From: Armatimonadota bacterium
GTDB lineage: Bacteria > Armatimonadota > Zipacnadia > JAUWAU01
Reading direction: 5' to 3'
Assembly (NCBI GenBank): GCA_030601885.1
Contig: JAUWAU010000006.1
Span: 124,001 to 188,000 of the forward strand
DNA: 64,000 nt
Part shown: positions 51,272 through 59,168 of the stretch, one piece after another
Layout of the letters: each line of letters opens with the position of its first letter
Numbering within the stretch: the stretch's first letter is position 1
Notes under the pieces: model-generated
Databases searched by the model: none
Told to the model about the DNA's origin: nothing
What the model saw: the letters and a program-made list of their open reading frames with translations, nothing else
Made by a program: the position numbers and the translations under genes

Positions 51272-51303
51272 AACGGCGCTGCGCCTACGGGCGCGGCGCC
51301 GTT
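51272..51303 (-). terminator. Intrinsic-terminator-like hairpin
   Basis: A GC-rich palindrome (AACGGCGC, inner GCGCC/GGCGC, GCGCCGTT) followed on the minus strand by TTTCGTGT. It lies after the aldo-keto reductase stop and before the cytochrome start, so it probably ends the reductase transcript. The T-run is short. Confidence 0.5.
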
Positions 51304-51329
51304 AGGTGCGGCCCGATTGGGCCTGGAGC

Positions 51330-52427
51330 TCAGACCCACTCCCAGTCCTTGAGCCACTCGTAATGCGGCGGGAGCTTGGCGAACATCTCTTCGCTAGCTC
51401 TTGCCAGCTTGCTCTTCTCCTCCTCGTTGAGCTGCCGCGGCTCGTGGACGGCGCGAGCCACGTTGTCCACCTGGTGCGTATTGATCAGGCCGGGGATCGG
51501 CGCGGTAATGCAGTCCATGCCGATGATGTGGCGAATGGCGAGCCGCGCAATCTCGTCGTCTTCTTCGGCCTGAGGGCTATCGGGGGCGCTGTCGCCGGTG
51601 AAGAGGGAGTTGCCGCCGAATGGCTTGATGCCGAAGATCCCCACCCCATGCTTCCGCGTGGTGTCGAATAGGCTGTCCGTGGGCCGCTCTTTGGTCTTGG
51701 CCGTGAACGGCGTGCAGATCACCTGCACGACGTCGGGGTACGTCTCGATCAGCCACTTGATGTGCGGCCGGTCGTGGGAGGAGAAGCCGGTGAAGCGCGC
51801 CTTGCCCTGCTCCCGCGCCGTCCGGAGGGCCTTCATCATCTGCTCGACTTCCGCCTCCGTGTGGCGGCTGCTCTGCTCGTACATAGTGATCCGCCAGAGG
51901 TCCACGTAGTCCAGATTGGCGTTGCGCAGCCCCTTCTCGAGGCTGCCGAGCAGCGCCTCAGCCGTGCGGTATTGCTCCCTCCGTATCTCCTCTTGGCACA
52001 TGGAGAAGCCGAAGTACATCGCCTCCCGCCGGCCCTTCAGCGCGTCGCCGTAGGCCGTGATCTCCGCCACGGTGCAGGCGTCCACGTAGTTGATCCCGAC
52101 CTCGATGCAGCGGCTGACGACATCGCGGCGATTCTTCCTGAAGCCCTCGTCATCCAGATCGGCGCTCAGCCAGCCCTTGCCCTTGAAGATGTCCGGCACC
52201 ATCTTGTCCACGCGCTTCCAGTGCCCGCCCAGGCACACGGCCGACACCATGAGACCGGTCTTGCCCAGAGCGCGGTACTCCATGTTCGGGTTGTAGCTGC
52301 GGATCTTGGCGGTGTCCACGGCCGCTGCTGCGCCGAGTCTGGCGCCTGCAGCTCCTGCGACGGCGCCTACTGCCACGCGCTTTATGAAGTCGCGGCGGGC
52401 AATCTTGTCCTGCTTGGAATCCGGCAT
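51330..52427 (-). CDS. Tat-exported aldo/keto reductase
   Basis: A 365-residue protein with a Tat signal (MPDSKQDKIARRDFIKRVAV...). The reductase barrel follows: MEYRALGKTGLMVSAVCLGG, INYVDACTVAEITAYGDALKG (Asp and Tyr of the catalytic set), LDYVDLWRITMYE (His replaced by Arg at the usual third site), VVQVICTPFTAKTKE and IGMDCITAPIPGLINTHQVD. NAD(P) binding and carbonyl reduction or the reverse are expected. The Tat leader implies export with cofactor. Note the atypical active-site residue, so activity needs testing. Substrate unknown. Confidence 0.87.
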   Translation of the reverse strand: MPDSKQDKIARRDFIKRVAVGAVAGAAGARLGAAAAVDTAKIRSYNPNMEYRALGKTGLMVSAVCLGGHWKRVDKMVPDIFKGKGWLSADLDDEGFRKNRRDVVSRCIEVGINYVDACTVAEITAYGDALKGRREAMYFGFSMCQEEIRREQYRTAEALLGSLEKGLRNANLDYVDLWRITMYEQSSRHTEAEVEQMMKALRTAREQGKARFTGFSSHDRPHIKWLIETYPDVVQVICTPFTAKTKERPTDSLFDTTRKHGVGIFGIKPFGGNSLFTGDSAPDSPQAEEDDEIARLAIRHIIGMDCITAPIPGLINTHQVDNVARAVHEPRQLNEEEKSKLARASEEMFAKLPPHYEWLKDWEWV

Positions 52428-52443
52428 GGATGATCCTCCTCGC

Positions 52444-52533
52444 TAGAACTGGTTCCATGACCTGTCACCGGCCGAAACGTGAGTGTCTGGCCCCGAAATC
52501 CCAGACACCAGAGGGTTTGTGAAACCAGTTCTA
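52444..52533. repeat. Palindromic element with nested hairpin
   Basis: TAGAACTGGTT (52444-52454) is repeated inverted as AACCAGTTCTA (52523-52533); a second inverted pair GTGTCTGG (52483-52490) and CCAGACAC (52501-52508) lies inside. The 90-base unit resembles a small mobile palindrome. A single copy occurs in the window. Confidence 0.6.
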
Positions 52534-52621
52534 CAAGTTCGGCTCTCGCAGCGGCCATGATAGATGCGGCCCCCGAGGCGTGTCAAGGTTCTGCTGTGGC
52601 CTGCGCGTTGCGCCATGCGTG

Positions 52622-52651
52622 TTGACAGTGCCCGAAACGGTGTGTTAAACT
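52622..52651 (+). promoter_or_regulatory. Sigma-70-type promoter of the infC operon
   Basis: TTGACA (52622-52627), an 18-base spacer and TAAACT (52646-52651). The expected start is near 52658, leaving a leader of about 50 bases before infC. The -35 box is a perfect match and the -10 box matches 4 of 6. Confidence 0.65.
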
Positions 52652-52708
52652 TTGCCTCCGCGGAATGCGGATGACGTCTTGTCTGTTACTAGCTGGGGGT
52701 GAGACCGC

Positions 52709-53254
52709 ATCGCCAGGTTTCTACGAGTGAACGAGCGCATCAGGGCTGAGGAAGTACGGGTCATTGACCCTGAAGGGGAGCAGCTCGGTGTTATGTCGCT
52801 GGCGGCTGCAAGGAGCGAGGCGGACACGCAAGGGCTGGACCTCATTGAGGTTGCGCCCGACGCTCGGCCGCCGGTCTGCCGTATTATGGACTACGGCAAG
52901 TTCCGGTACGAGCAGACGAAGCGGCAAAAGGAAGCGCAGAAGAAAGCAAAGAGCACCGAAATGAAGGCCATCCGCATCCGGCCGACGACGGGTGCGCACG
53001 ACGTTGACACCAAGACGAAACGGGCGCTGCGCTTCCTACGAGAGGGCAACAAAGTCAAGTTCGACATGATCTTCCGCGGGTTCGAGCTGCGACATACGGA
53101 GATCGGCCGGGAGGTGCTGCTGCGGATCGCCGAGACGTGCAAAGAGGACGGGCAGGTCGAGCGCTACCCCCGCATGGATGGACGCCGCATGAACATGATT
53201 CTCGCACCGGCCAAGCAGGACCAACAGGAGGGCCGGGGGCGCAAGGGCAGTTAG
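52709..53254 (+). CDS. infC: Translation initiation factor IF-3 with AUC start
   Basis: A 181-residue IF-3 when started at the ATC at 52709; the alternative GTG at 52727 gives 175. The ATC is preferred because GGGGGTGAG lies 5 bases upstream of it, whereas it is 23 bases from the GTG. The extra residues read (M)ARFLR before VNERIRAEEVRVIDPEG, the usual N-terminus. AUU or AUC starts are the known hallmark of infC and allow autoregulation, since IF-3 discriminates against them. The N- and C-domains are complete (IMDYGKFRYEQTKRQKEAQK and IRPTTGAHDVDTK). Confidence 0.92.
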   Translation: MARFLRVNERIRAEEVRVIDPEGEQLGVMSLAAARSEADTQGLDLIEVAPDARPPVCRIMDYGKFRYEQTKRQKEAQKKAKSTEMKAIRIRPTTGAHDVDTKTKRALRFLREGNKVKFDMIFRGFELRHTEIGREVLLRIAETCKEDGQVERYPRMDGRRMNMILAPAKQDQQEGRGRKGS

Positions 53255-53455
53255 ATGACAAAGACAAAGATGAAGACGAAGAAAGCCGCGTCAAAGCGCG
53301 TGCGGATTACGCGCCGCGGCAAGGTCATGATTCGACACACACGCCAGAGGCACTTGCTCTACAATAAGCGACGCAAGCGCAAGCGCAAGCTCAGCAAGCC
53401 GGGCCAGCTCAGGGGTAAGGATGCCAGCCGGATGCGCAGTTTGACGGCCAGGTAG
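53255..53455 (+). CDS. rpmI: Ribosomal protein bL35
   Basis: A 66-residue protein starting directly after the infC stop codon. KMKTKKAASKRVRITRRGKV and the HLLYNKRRKRKRKLSKPG segment are typical of bL35. The N-terminus (MTKTKMKTKKAA) is a little longer than the common MPKMKTKKAA. Cotranscribed with infC and rplT in the conserved order. Confidence 0.95.
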   Translation: MTKTKMKTKKAASKRVRITRRGKVMIRHTRQRHLLYNKRRKRKRKLSKPGQLRGKDASRMRSLTAR

Positions 53456-53524
53456 GCAAGCGACGGATGTGTTGAATACATACTTGCTGATCGCTTGGGC
53501 GGTGCCGTTAAGGGGTTTGAGGCC

Positions 53525-53887
53525 GTGACCAGGGTAACTCGATCGAAACAGGCCCGGCGGCGACGAAAGAAGATCTTGAAGCTCGCCAAGGGCTACCGGG
53601 GCGCGCGCCATCGGCTGTACCGGACGGCGCGCGAAGCAGTGATGCACGCCGGCCAGTACGCGTATCGCGACCGGCGGGTGCGCAAACGCGACTTCCGCAA
53701 GCTGTGGATCGCTCGGGTGAACGCCGCAGCGCGGAACGCGGGCATGACCTATAGTCGCTTCATGCAGGGGCTCCGGCGCGCTGGCGTCGATCTGAATCGT
53801 AAGATGCTCGCGGACATGGCCGTCAGCGATCCGGAAGCCTTTGCCAAGGTCGTTGAGCAAGCGAAGGCTGCTCTATCCCGGCCGTGA
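53525..53887 (+). CDS. rplT: Ribosomal protein bL20
   Basis: A 120-residue protein with a GTG start at 53525, chosen because [24 protein letters not shown] matches the usual bL20 N-terminus. An AAGGGG lies about 11 bases upstream. It binds 23S rRNA early in assembly. In other bacteria it represses the infC-rpmI-rplT operon through the leader; no leader of this type was identified here. Its stop overlaps the next start by 4 bases (GTGA). Confidence 0.95.
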   Translation: MTRVTRSKQARRRRKKILKLAKGYRGARHRLYRTAREAVMHAGQYAYRDRRVRKRDFRKLWIARVNAAARNAGMTYSRFMQGLRRAGVDLNRKMLADMAVSDPEAFAKVVEQAKAALSRP

Positions 53888-54687
53888 TAACCAGCCGCCA
53901 GAACCCGCGTATCAAGCTGTACAGAGCCCTCGCGAAGCGTAAGTACCGGGACCGCGAGGGCAAATTCGTACTAGACGGCGTGCGGCAATTGGCGGGGGCC
54001 CTCGAAAGCGGCCTACGTCTGGACGAGGTGTTCTGGTGCGACGCATTGCTCGTGAGCGGGCACGGGCGAGCCCTCCTGGACCAGCTCGATCCCGGCACGG
54101 CTCAGCACGAGGTGTCTGAGCACGTGTTCCGAGCACTCAGCGACCGTGCGGAACCGCAGGGCATAGCCGCCATCGCTGAGCGCCGCCGCCAGCGCCTGGC
54201 CGACATCTCCATGTCAGCAGATGGCGTGGTGCTGGCCCTCGAAGACATCCGTGACCCGGGCAACCTGGGCACCATCGTGCGGGCGGCGGATGCCGCGGGG
54301 GCGGACGGTGTCGTCGTGCTCGGCCATTCGACAGATCCGTACGATCCGAAGGTAGTGCGCGCCACCATGGGCTCGATATTCCACGTGCCCGTGGCCGAAG
54401 CGGGAGACGCTGCGGAGTTCATTGGCTGGGCACAGGAGCACGGTGTTCGCACCTACGCAGCCTCAACGCGTGGCACTCAGACCCACTTCGAAACGGATTT
54501 CACCGGCCGGACGGCGTTTCTGCTCGGCAACGAGGCTCGCGGCCTCTCCGCGGAAGCGCTGGACTCCGCCGACGCTCTTATCAAGATCCCGATGCTCGGA
54601 CGGTCCGAATCGCTGAACGCAGCGATCGCCGCCAGCATCCTGCTCTACGAGGTCATGCGGCAGCGCCTGCATGGCGGCAACATCTGA
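53884..54687 (+). CDS. TrmH/SpoU-family RNA 2'-O-methyltransferase
   Basis: A 267-residue SPOUT methyltransferase with a GTG start overlapping rplT by 4 bases. The N-terminal substrate-binding domain has [31 protein letters not shown]. The SPOUT motifs follow: [36 protein letters not shown] and [22 protein letters not shown]. This gene often sits between rplT and pheS in bacteria. It methylates ribose on a 23S rRNA or tRNA nucleotide; the exact site cannot be inferred. Confidence 0.92.
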   Translation: MITSRQNPRIKLYRALAKRKYRDREGKFVLDGVRQLAGALESGLRLDEVFWCDALLVSGHGRALLDQLDPGTAQHEVSEHVFRALSDRAEPQGIAAIAERRRQRLADISMSADGVVLALEDIRDPGNLGTIVRAADAAGADGVVVLGHSTDPYDPKVVRATMGSIFHVPVAEAGDAAEFIGWAQEHGVRTYAASTRGTQTHFETDFTGRTAFLLGNEARGLSAEALDSADALIKIPMLGRSESLNAAIAASILLYEVMRQRLHGGNI

Positions 54688-54708
54688 GCGCGGCCGCTGC
54701 ACGTGCTT

Positions 54709-54765
54709 TGGCGAAAGGGCCTGCTGCCTTCGCACATAGAGGCGAACGGGCGGGCCCTTTCGCCA
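54709..54765 (+). promoter_or_regulatory. Long hairpin before pheS
   Basis: A perfect 13-base inverted repeat (TGGCGAAAGGGCC, 54709-54721, and its complement at 54753-54765) with a smaller inner stem (CCTTCGC/GGCGAA) lies between the methyltransferase and pheS. No T-run follows and no T-box signature is present. It may be a transcript-processing or attenuation structure. Confidence 0.5.
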
Positions 54766-54805
54766 GCGAGTGATCGTGCAACCGTTCCGTGGGGTGATTG
54801 GCAGT

Positions 54806-55861
54806 ATGGAAGACGATGTCCGGACGCTCTGGTCCGCCGCGAAGGCGGCCATCGAGCAGGCCGGCGACCCAGACGAGCTTGAGCGCGTGCGCATCGAGTA
54901 CCTCGGCCGAAAGGGCAAGCTGGCCGCCCTTCGGCGTGGGCTCGGCAAGCTTCCCCAGCCCGACCGGCCCGTGATCGGCAGGCTGGTGAACGAAGCGATA
55001 GCCGACACCGAGGGCGCGTTCAAGCGAAAGCGCGCCGCGTTGACTGACGCCGCAGCCGAAGCCGCTCTGGAGGCAGAACGCATTGACGTGACGCTCCCGG
55101 GGCGTGCGCCGCGCATCGGCACGCTGCATCCCCTCACCGAATCGCTCCACGAAATGGTGGATATCTTCCTTCGGCTCGGCTTCGCCATCGCTGAGGGCCC
55201 CGAGATCGAGAACTACTACTACAGCTTCGAGGCGCTGAACTACCCGCTGCATCACCCGGCGATGGACGAGCAGATGACCTTCTACGTCAGCGACGATGTG
55301 CTCCTGCGCAGCCAGACGTCGCCCATGCAGATTCGCTACATGCAGGAGCGGGAGCCACCCGTACGTGTGATCGTTCCGGGCCGCTGCTTCCGGCGGGACA
55401 CCGTGGATGCCACCCACTGTCACACCTTCTACCAGCTTGAGGGATTCATGGTGGACGAGGGGGTCACCTTCGCCGACCTCAAAGGCACCCTGAACGCCTT
55501 CGCCAAGGCCATGTATGGCGAGCGCATCAGCATGCGCTTCCGCCCGGACTTCTTCCCATTCACCGAGCCGAGTGCCGAGATCGCGCTGACGTGCATCATG
55601 TGCGAGGGTGCGGGATGCAGGGTGTGCTCGGCGACCGGATGGCTCGAGATCGGTGGATCAGGCATGATCGATCCGGTGGTCCTGGTGAACGTCGGCTACG
55701 ATCCGGAGAAAGTGTCCGGCTGGGCCTTTGGCATGGGTATTGACCGTCTCGCCATGCTGCGTTATGGCATCACGGACATACGGGCCCTGTACGGCGACGC
55801 GCCGGTGCCGGGGATGGCAACGGCGGATGGGGCAAGATCCGGCCACAGGAGCGCCTCGTAG
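54806..55861 (+). CDS. pheS: Phenylalanyl-tRNA synthetase alpha subunit
   Basis: A 351-residue protein, start at 54806 behind GGGGTGAT. A coiled-coil N-terminal region (LERVRIEYLGRKGKLAALRRGLG) is followed by the class II catalytic core: PLTESLHEMVDIFLRLGFAIAEGPEIE, NYPLHHPAMDEQMTFYV (motif 2 region begins LLRSQTSPMQIRYMQ), FRRDTVDATHCHTFYQLEGFMVDEG, and the C-terminal GWAFGMGIDRLAMLRYGITDIR (motif 3). The Cys-rich CEGAGCRVCSATGWLEIGGSGM loop is common in bacterial PheS. It pairs with PheT encoded next. Confidence 0.95.
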   Translation: MEDDVRTLWSAAKAAIEQAGDPDELERVRIEYLGRKGKLAALRRGLGKLPQPDRPVIGRLVNEAIADTEGAFKRKRAALTDAAAEAALEAERIDVTLPGRAPRIGTLHPLTESLHEMVDIFLRLGFAIAEGPEIENYYYSFEALNYPLHHPAMDEQMTFYVSDDVLLRSQTSPMQIRYMQEREPPVRVIVPGRCFRRDTVDATHCHTFYQLEGFMVDEGVTFADLKGTLNAFAKAMYGERISMRFRPDFFPFTEPSAEIALTCIMCEGAGCRVCSATGWLEIGGSGMIDPVVLVNVGYDPEKVSGWAFGMGIDRLAMLRYGITDIRALYGDAPVPGMATADGARSGHRSAS

Positions 55862-55876
55862 GAGGGACGGCAAGAG

Positions 55877-57958
55877 ATGCGGGTGCCGTACGGCTGGCTG
55901 CTCGAACATCTCAACACGGATTTGTCTCCCCAGGCTCTCGCTGACGCGCTCACCATGGGCGGCCTCGAAGTCGAAGAAGTGGATGCCTTTTACGGCGAGC
56001 CGGTGTTGCTGACCAAAGTCACGTCAAATCGGGGCGACCTGCTCTCGATGATCGGCGTGGCCCGACAGGCGGCGGCCATCCTGGACACCACGTTTCAACC
56101 GCCGGAGCTGCGCGTAGAAGAGTCCGGCGATCCCATCGACGCAGCAATCCACATCGAGATAGCCGATCCCGATCTGTGCCCACGGTACTCGGCGCGGCTC
56201 GTCCGGAACGTGAAGGTGGGGCCGTCACCCCGGTGGCTGCAGCAGAAACTGCTCGCCGCCGGCATGCGGCCCATCCACAACGTGGTCGATGCCACGAACC
56301 TGGTCATGTGGGAGCTGGGACAGCCGCTGCACGCCTTCGACTATGATCTCCTCGGGGGCCGGCGAATCATTGTACGCCGGGCCCACCCGGGAGAGGACGT
56401 CACAACGATTGACGAGCAGCCGCGGATTCTTACGGCCGACGACCTCGTCATCGCCGACGCCAGCGTGGCCGTTGCCATCGCCGGCGTCATGGGCGGCGCG
56501 GACACTGAGGTGCAGGCCCAGACCACCAACGTGTTGCTCGAGTCGGCTCACTTTGATCCCGCGTCAGTGCGACTCACCGCTCAGCGCCACGGCATGCAGA
56601 CCGAGGCGTCGTATCGGTTCGAACGGGCAGTAGACCCATCGGGCACTATCGCAGCCCTGGATCGGGTTGCGCAGATCATCGCCCAGTCCGCCGGGGGCGC
56701 GGTGGCGCCGGGCGTCGTCGATGTGCATCCGAGGCCCCGAGAACCGAAGCATCTGACGCTGCGTCCCGAGCGCGTTGATGCCATTCTGGGAGTCAGCGTG
56801 GCGCCGGCTGAGGCGGCCGATGCCCTGCGTCGTTTGGGCCTCACTGTCACTGTCAAAGAGGGGGACCGGTTCGAGGTCACTGTCCCCACCTTCCGCCCGG
56901 ACATCGAGCGGGAGATCGATCTGATCGAAGAGGTCGCCATCGTCCACGGCTACGACAAGATCCCGCTTACGCTCCATCCAAGCCAGGTTCTCGAGCAAGG
57001 GTGGGGTCCGCAGCAGCGTCTGGAATTGCTGGCCAAAGAGGTGCTGCTGCAGTGCGGCTTGAGCGAGACGCTGACGTTCTCCATGATCAGCCCGCGCGAA
57101 TTCCATCGCATCAGGCTCCCGGCCGACAGCGACGCGCGGCGCCTCGTTGCGCTGGCCAATCCCATGAGCAAGCAGCACAGCGTGATGCGCACTACGCTTC
57201 TGGCGAGCGCGCTCCGCGCGGCGGAGGTAAACGCACGACGGCGAATACTGGACATGGCGTTCTTCGAATTGGGTCGGGTGTACTTGCCCGCTCCGGGCGA
57301 CGAGCTGCCCAGAGAGCCTCGCCGACTCGTCGCCCTCGCGACGGGTAGCCCCATGACATCGAGTTGGAATCTGCCCGGCGAAACAGGGAAGGTGGACTTC
57401 TTCTGGCTCAAGGGCGTCCTGGAGCAACTGTTGCGTGCCATGGGCATTGATGGCGCTGAGTATGTGCCTACAGAGCACCCGACGTTCCATCCCGGCAGGT
57501 GCGCCCGGGTCACGCTGGACGCTAAAGCGCTTGGTATCATCGGCGAAGTGCACAATTCCGTTCAGCGCGCGTACGAGCTGCCCGATCGCGTGTACCTGTT
57601 TGAGATGGACTTCGAGGCAATCTCTGACGTGGCCTGGTCGGCAAAGCCGCGAGCGGCAGTGCCGGCCTTTCCCGCCGCCAAGCGCGACATCGCTCTGGTG
57701 ATGCCCGACGATGCCGCACACAGCGCCGCCGTGGTTGAGGAGACGATACGAGAAGCCGGCGGGGAGTTGCTCCGAGACGTGATGGTGTTTGACCTCTTCA
57801 CGGACGAGGCGCACCTGGGCAAGGGTCGTAAGAGCCTGGCGTTTTCCCTCGAGTTCCGCAGCGACGAGCGCACGCTCACCGACGACGAAGTGGATGAATT
57901 GATGCAGCGCATCACCCGGGCAGCGCAGGAGAAGCTCGGCGCAACGCTCCGAGAGTGA
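55877..57958 (+). CDS. pheT: Phenylalanyl-tRNA synthetase beta subunit lacking the EMAP domain
   Basis: A 693-residue protein. The N-terminus MRVPYGWLLEHLNTDLSPQALADALTMGGLEVEEVD matches PheT domain B1. But residue 37 onward reads FYGEPVLLTKVTSNRGDLLSMIGVARQ, which corresponds to about residue 155 of E. coli PheT. The EMAPII-like tRNA-binding OB domain (B2, about 110 residues) between them is missing. The rest is normal: B3/B4 editing region (NVVDATNLVMWELGQPLHAFD), B5, B6 and the anticodon-binding B8 (FPAAKRDIALVMPDD). No frame disruption is seen, so the domain is truly absent. Its stop overlaps the next start by 4 bases. Confidence 0.94.
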   Translation: MRVPYGWLLEHLNTDLSPQALADALTMGGLEVEEVDAFYGEPVLLTKVTSNRGDLLSMIGVARQAAAILDTTFQPPELRVEESGDPIDAAIHIEIADPDLCPRYSARLVRNVKVGPSPRWLQQKLLAAGMRPIHNVVDATNLVMWELGQPLHAFDYDLLGGRRIIVRRAHPGEDVTTIDEQPRILTADDLVIADASVAVAIAGVMGGADTEVQAQTTNVLLESAHFDPASVRLTAQRHGMQTEASYRFERAVDPSGTIAALDRVAQIIAQSAGGAVAPGVVDVHPRPREPKHLTLRPERVDAILGVSVAPAEAADALRRLGLTVTVKEGDRFEVTVPTFRPDIEREIDLIEEVAIVHGYDKIPLTLHPSQVLEQGWGPQQRLELLAKEVLLQCGLSETLTFSMISPREFHRIRLPADSDARRLVALANPMSKQHSVMRTTLLASALRAAEVNARRRILDMAFFELGRVYLPAPGDELPREPRRLVALATGSPMTSSWNLPGETGKVDFFWLKGVLEQLLRAMGIDGAEYVPTEHPTFHPGRCARVTLDAKALGIIGEVHNSVQRAYELPDRVYLFEMDFEAISDVAWSAKPRAAVPAFPAAKRDIALVMPDDAAHSAAVVEETIREAGGELLRDVMVFDLFTDEAHLGKGRKSLAFSLEFRSDERTLTDDEVDELMQRITRAAQEKLGATLRE

Positions 57959-59019
57959 GGGTGGCCGGCAGCGTGCCTCCGGAAATCAAGATAGGCTTCG
58001 TTGGCGCCGGGTTCATGGGGCAAGTTGCGCACCTGCGCAGCTTTACGCAGATCCCCGGCTGCCAGGTGGTCGCGCTGGCCGAGTGCCGCCCCCGTCTGCG
58101 CGAACTGGTGGCAGAGCACTACCACATTGCCCGTACGTACGAGACGCACCGTGAGCTGCTGCAGGACGAGGAGGTGGAGGCGGTCGTGGCGATCCTGCCC
58201 CACGTACTGAACGATCAGGTGGCGTGCGATCTGCTGCGGCGTGGCAAGCACGTGCTGGTAGAGAAGCCGATGGCCGCCTCGCTGGCGGCCGCTGAGCGGA
58301 TGGCCGACGCCGCCGACGCCGCCGGCGTGCAGCTCATGATCGGCTACATGAAGCGGCAGGATGCCGGTGTGCTGCTGGCCAAAGAGATCATTGACGAGCT
58401 GCGAGCCAGCGGTGAGCTGGGACAGATGACGCTCGTGCGCGCTCACTGCTTCGGCGGGGACTGGGTGTGCAACGTCGATCCGCCCATCACCACCGACGAG
58501 CCGCGGCCGACGCACGCTCCGACCCCGCTTCCCGACTGGCTGCCGGAGCAGCAGCACCAGGTCTTCAACCAGTTCAACAACGTGTACTGCCACAACATCA
58601 ACCTCGTGCGCTTCCTGCTCGACGACCCGCTCGCGCTGGAGAGCGTGTCGCTGACGCGCCCCGGCAAGGTCGTGGTCTTTGATGCCTCCGGTGTGACGGT
58701 GTCGCTCGAGGTCGGCGCTCTGCGCCGGAACGTGTGGGACGAGGAGACGAAGGTGTACTTCGAGCGCGGTTGGGTGGAGCTGCGCACGCCGTCTCCGCTG
58801 CTGCGGAATGTGCCGGCGCGCGTCGAGGTGTACCGCGGCGGCGAGGCGCACGAGCTTCGCCGGCCAATGGCCGAATGGTCGTGGGCCTTCAAGCGCCAGG
58901 CGGAGCACTTCGTCGAGTGCGTCCGTGACGGCCACCAGCCCCGCTCCTCCGGCCGCGATTCCCTCAGAGACCTGCAGATCGTCGAGGAGATCTTCCGCCG
59001 TCACCTCGCGCCCAAATAG
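57955..59019 (+). CDS. Gfo/Idh/MocA-family oxidoreductase
   Basis: A 354-residue cytoplasmic oxidoreductase. A GTG start at 57955 overlaps the pheT stop by 4 bases (GTGA), and a GTG two codons later is an alternative. NAD(P) fold: IKIGFVGAGFMGQVAHLRSF; catalytic HVLVEKPMAASLAAAERMAD (EKP motif); C-terminal sheet VYFERGWVELRTPSPLLRNV. It lacks a signal peptide, unlike the Tat-exported relative at 48171. The tight coupling to pheT is unusual; a metabolic role unrelated to tRNA charging is most likely, with the gene captured by the operon. Confidence 0.88.
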   Translation: MRVAGSVPPEIKIGFVGAGFMGQVAHLRSFTQIPGCQVVALAECRPRLRELVAEHYHIARTYETHRELLQDEEVEAVVAILPHVLNDQVACDLLRRGKHVLVEKPMAASLAAAERMADAADAAGVQLMIGYMKRQDAGVLLAKEIIDELRASGELGQMTLVRAHCFGGDWVCNVDPPITTDEPRPTHAPTPLPDWLPEQQHQVFNQFNNVYCHNINLVRFLLDDPLALESVSLTRPGKVVVFDASGVTVSLEVGALRRNVWDEETKVYFERGWVELRTPSPLLRNVPARVEVYRGGEAHELRRPMAEWSWAFKRQAEHFVECVRDGHQPRSSGRDSLRDLQIVEEIFRRHLAPK

Positions 59020-59123
59020 GCGCATGGGGCGGTGGGCCATCAGTCTTCAGCCTTGCCCTCGGATTCGTCCTCCGCTTCCGGCACTCGCCCACCACGTCAC
59101 GCGCGGCAGCATGGAGTCAAGAG

Positions 59124-59149
59124 ATTAGGTATTATGTCCCGGGAATTCC
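59124..59149 (-). repeat. REP-like sequence, copy 1
   Basis: On the minus strand this reads GGAATTCCCGGGACATAATA-CCTAAT. It resembles two copies at 60370-60396 and 60545-60570 that share the core GAATTCyGGGGACrCCrTAC. Sequences of this kind are, as I recall, found near IS200/IS605-like (RAYT) transposases in other bacteria; none is encoded here. Confidence 0.55.
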
Positions 59150-59168
59150 GCCACCTGGCTTTTGGGGT

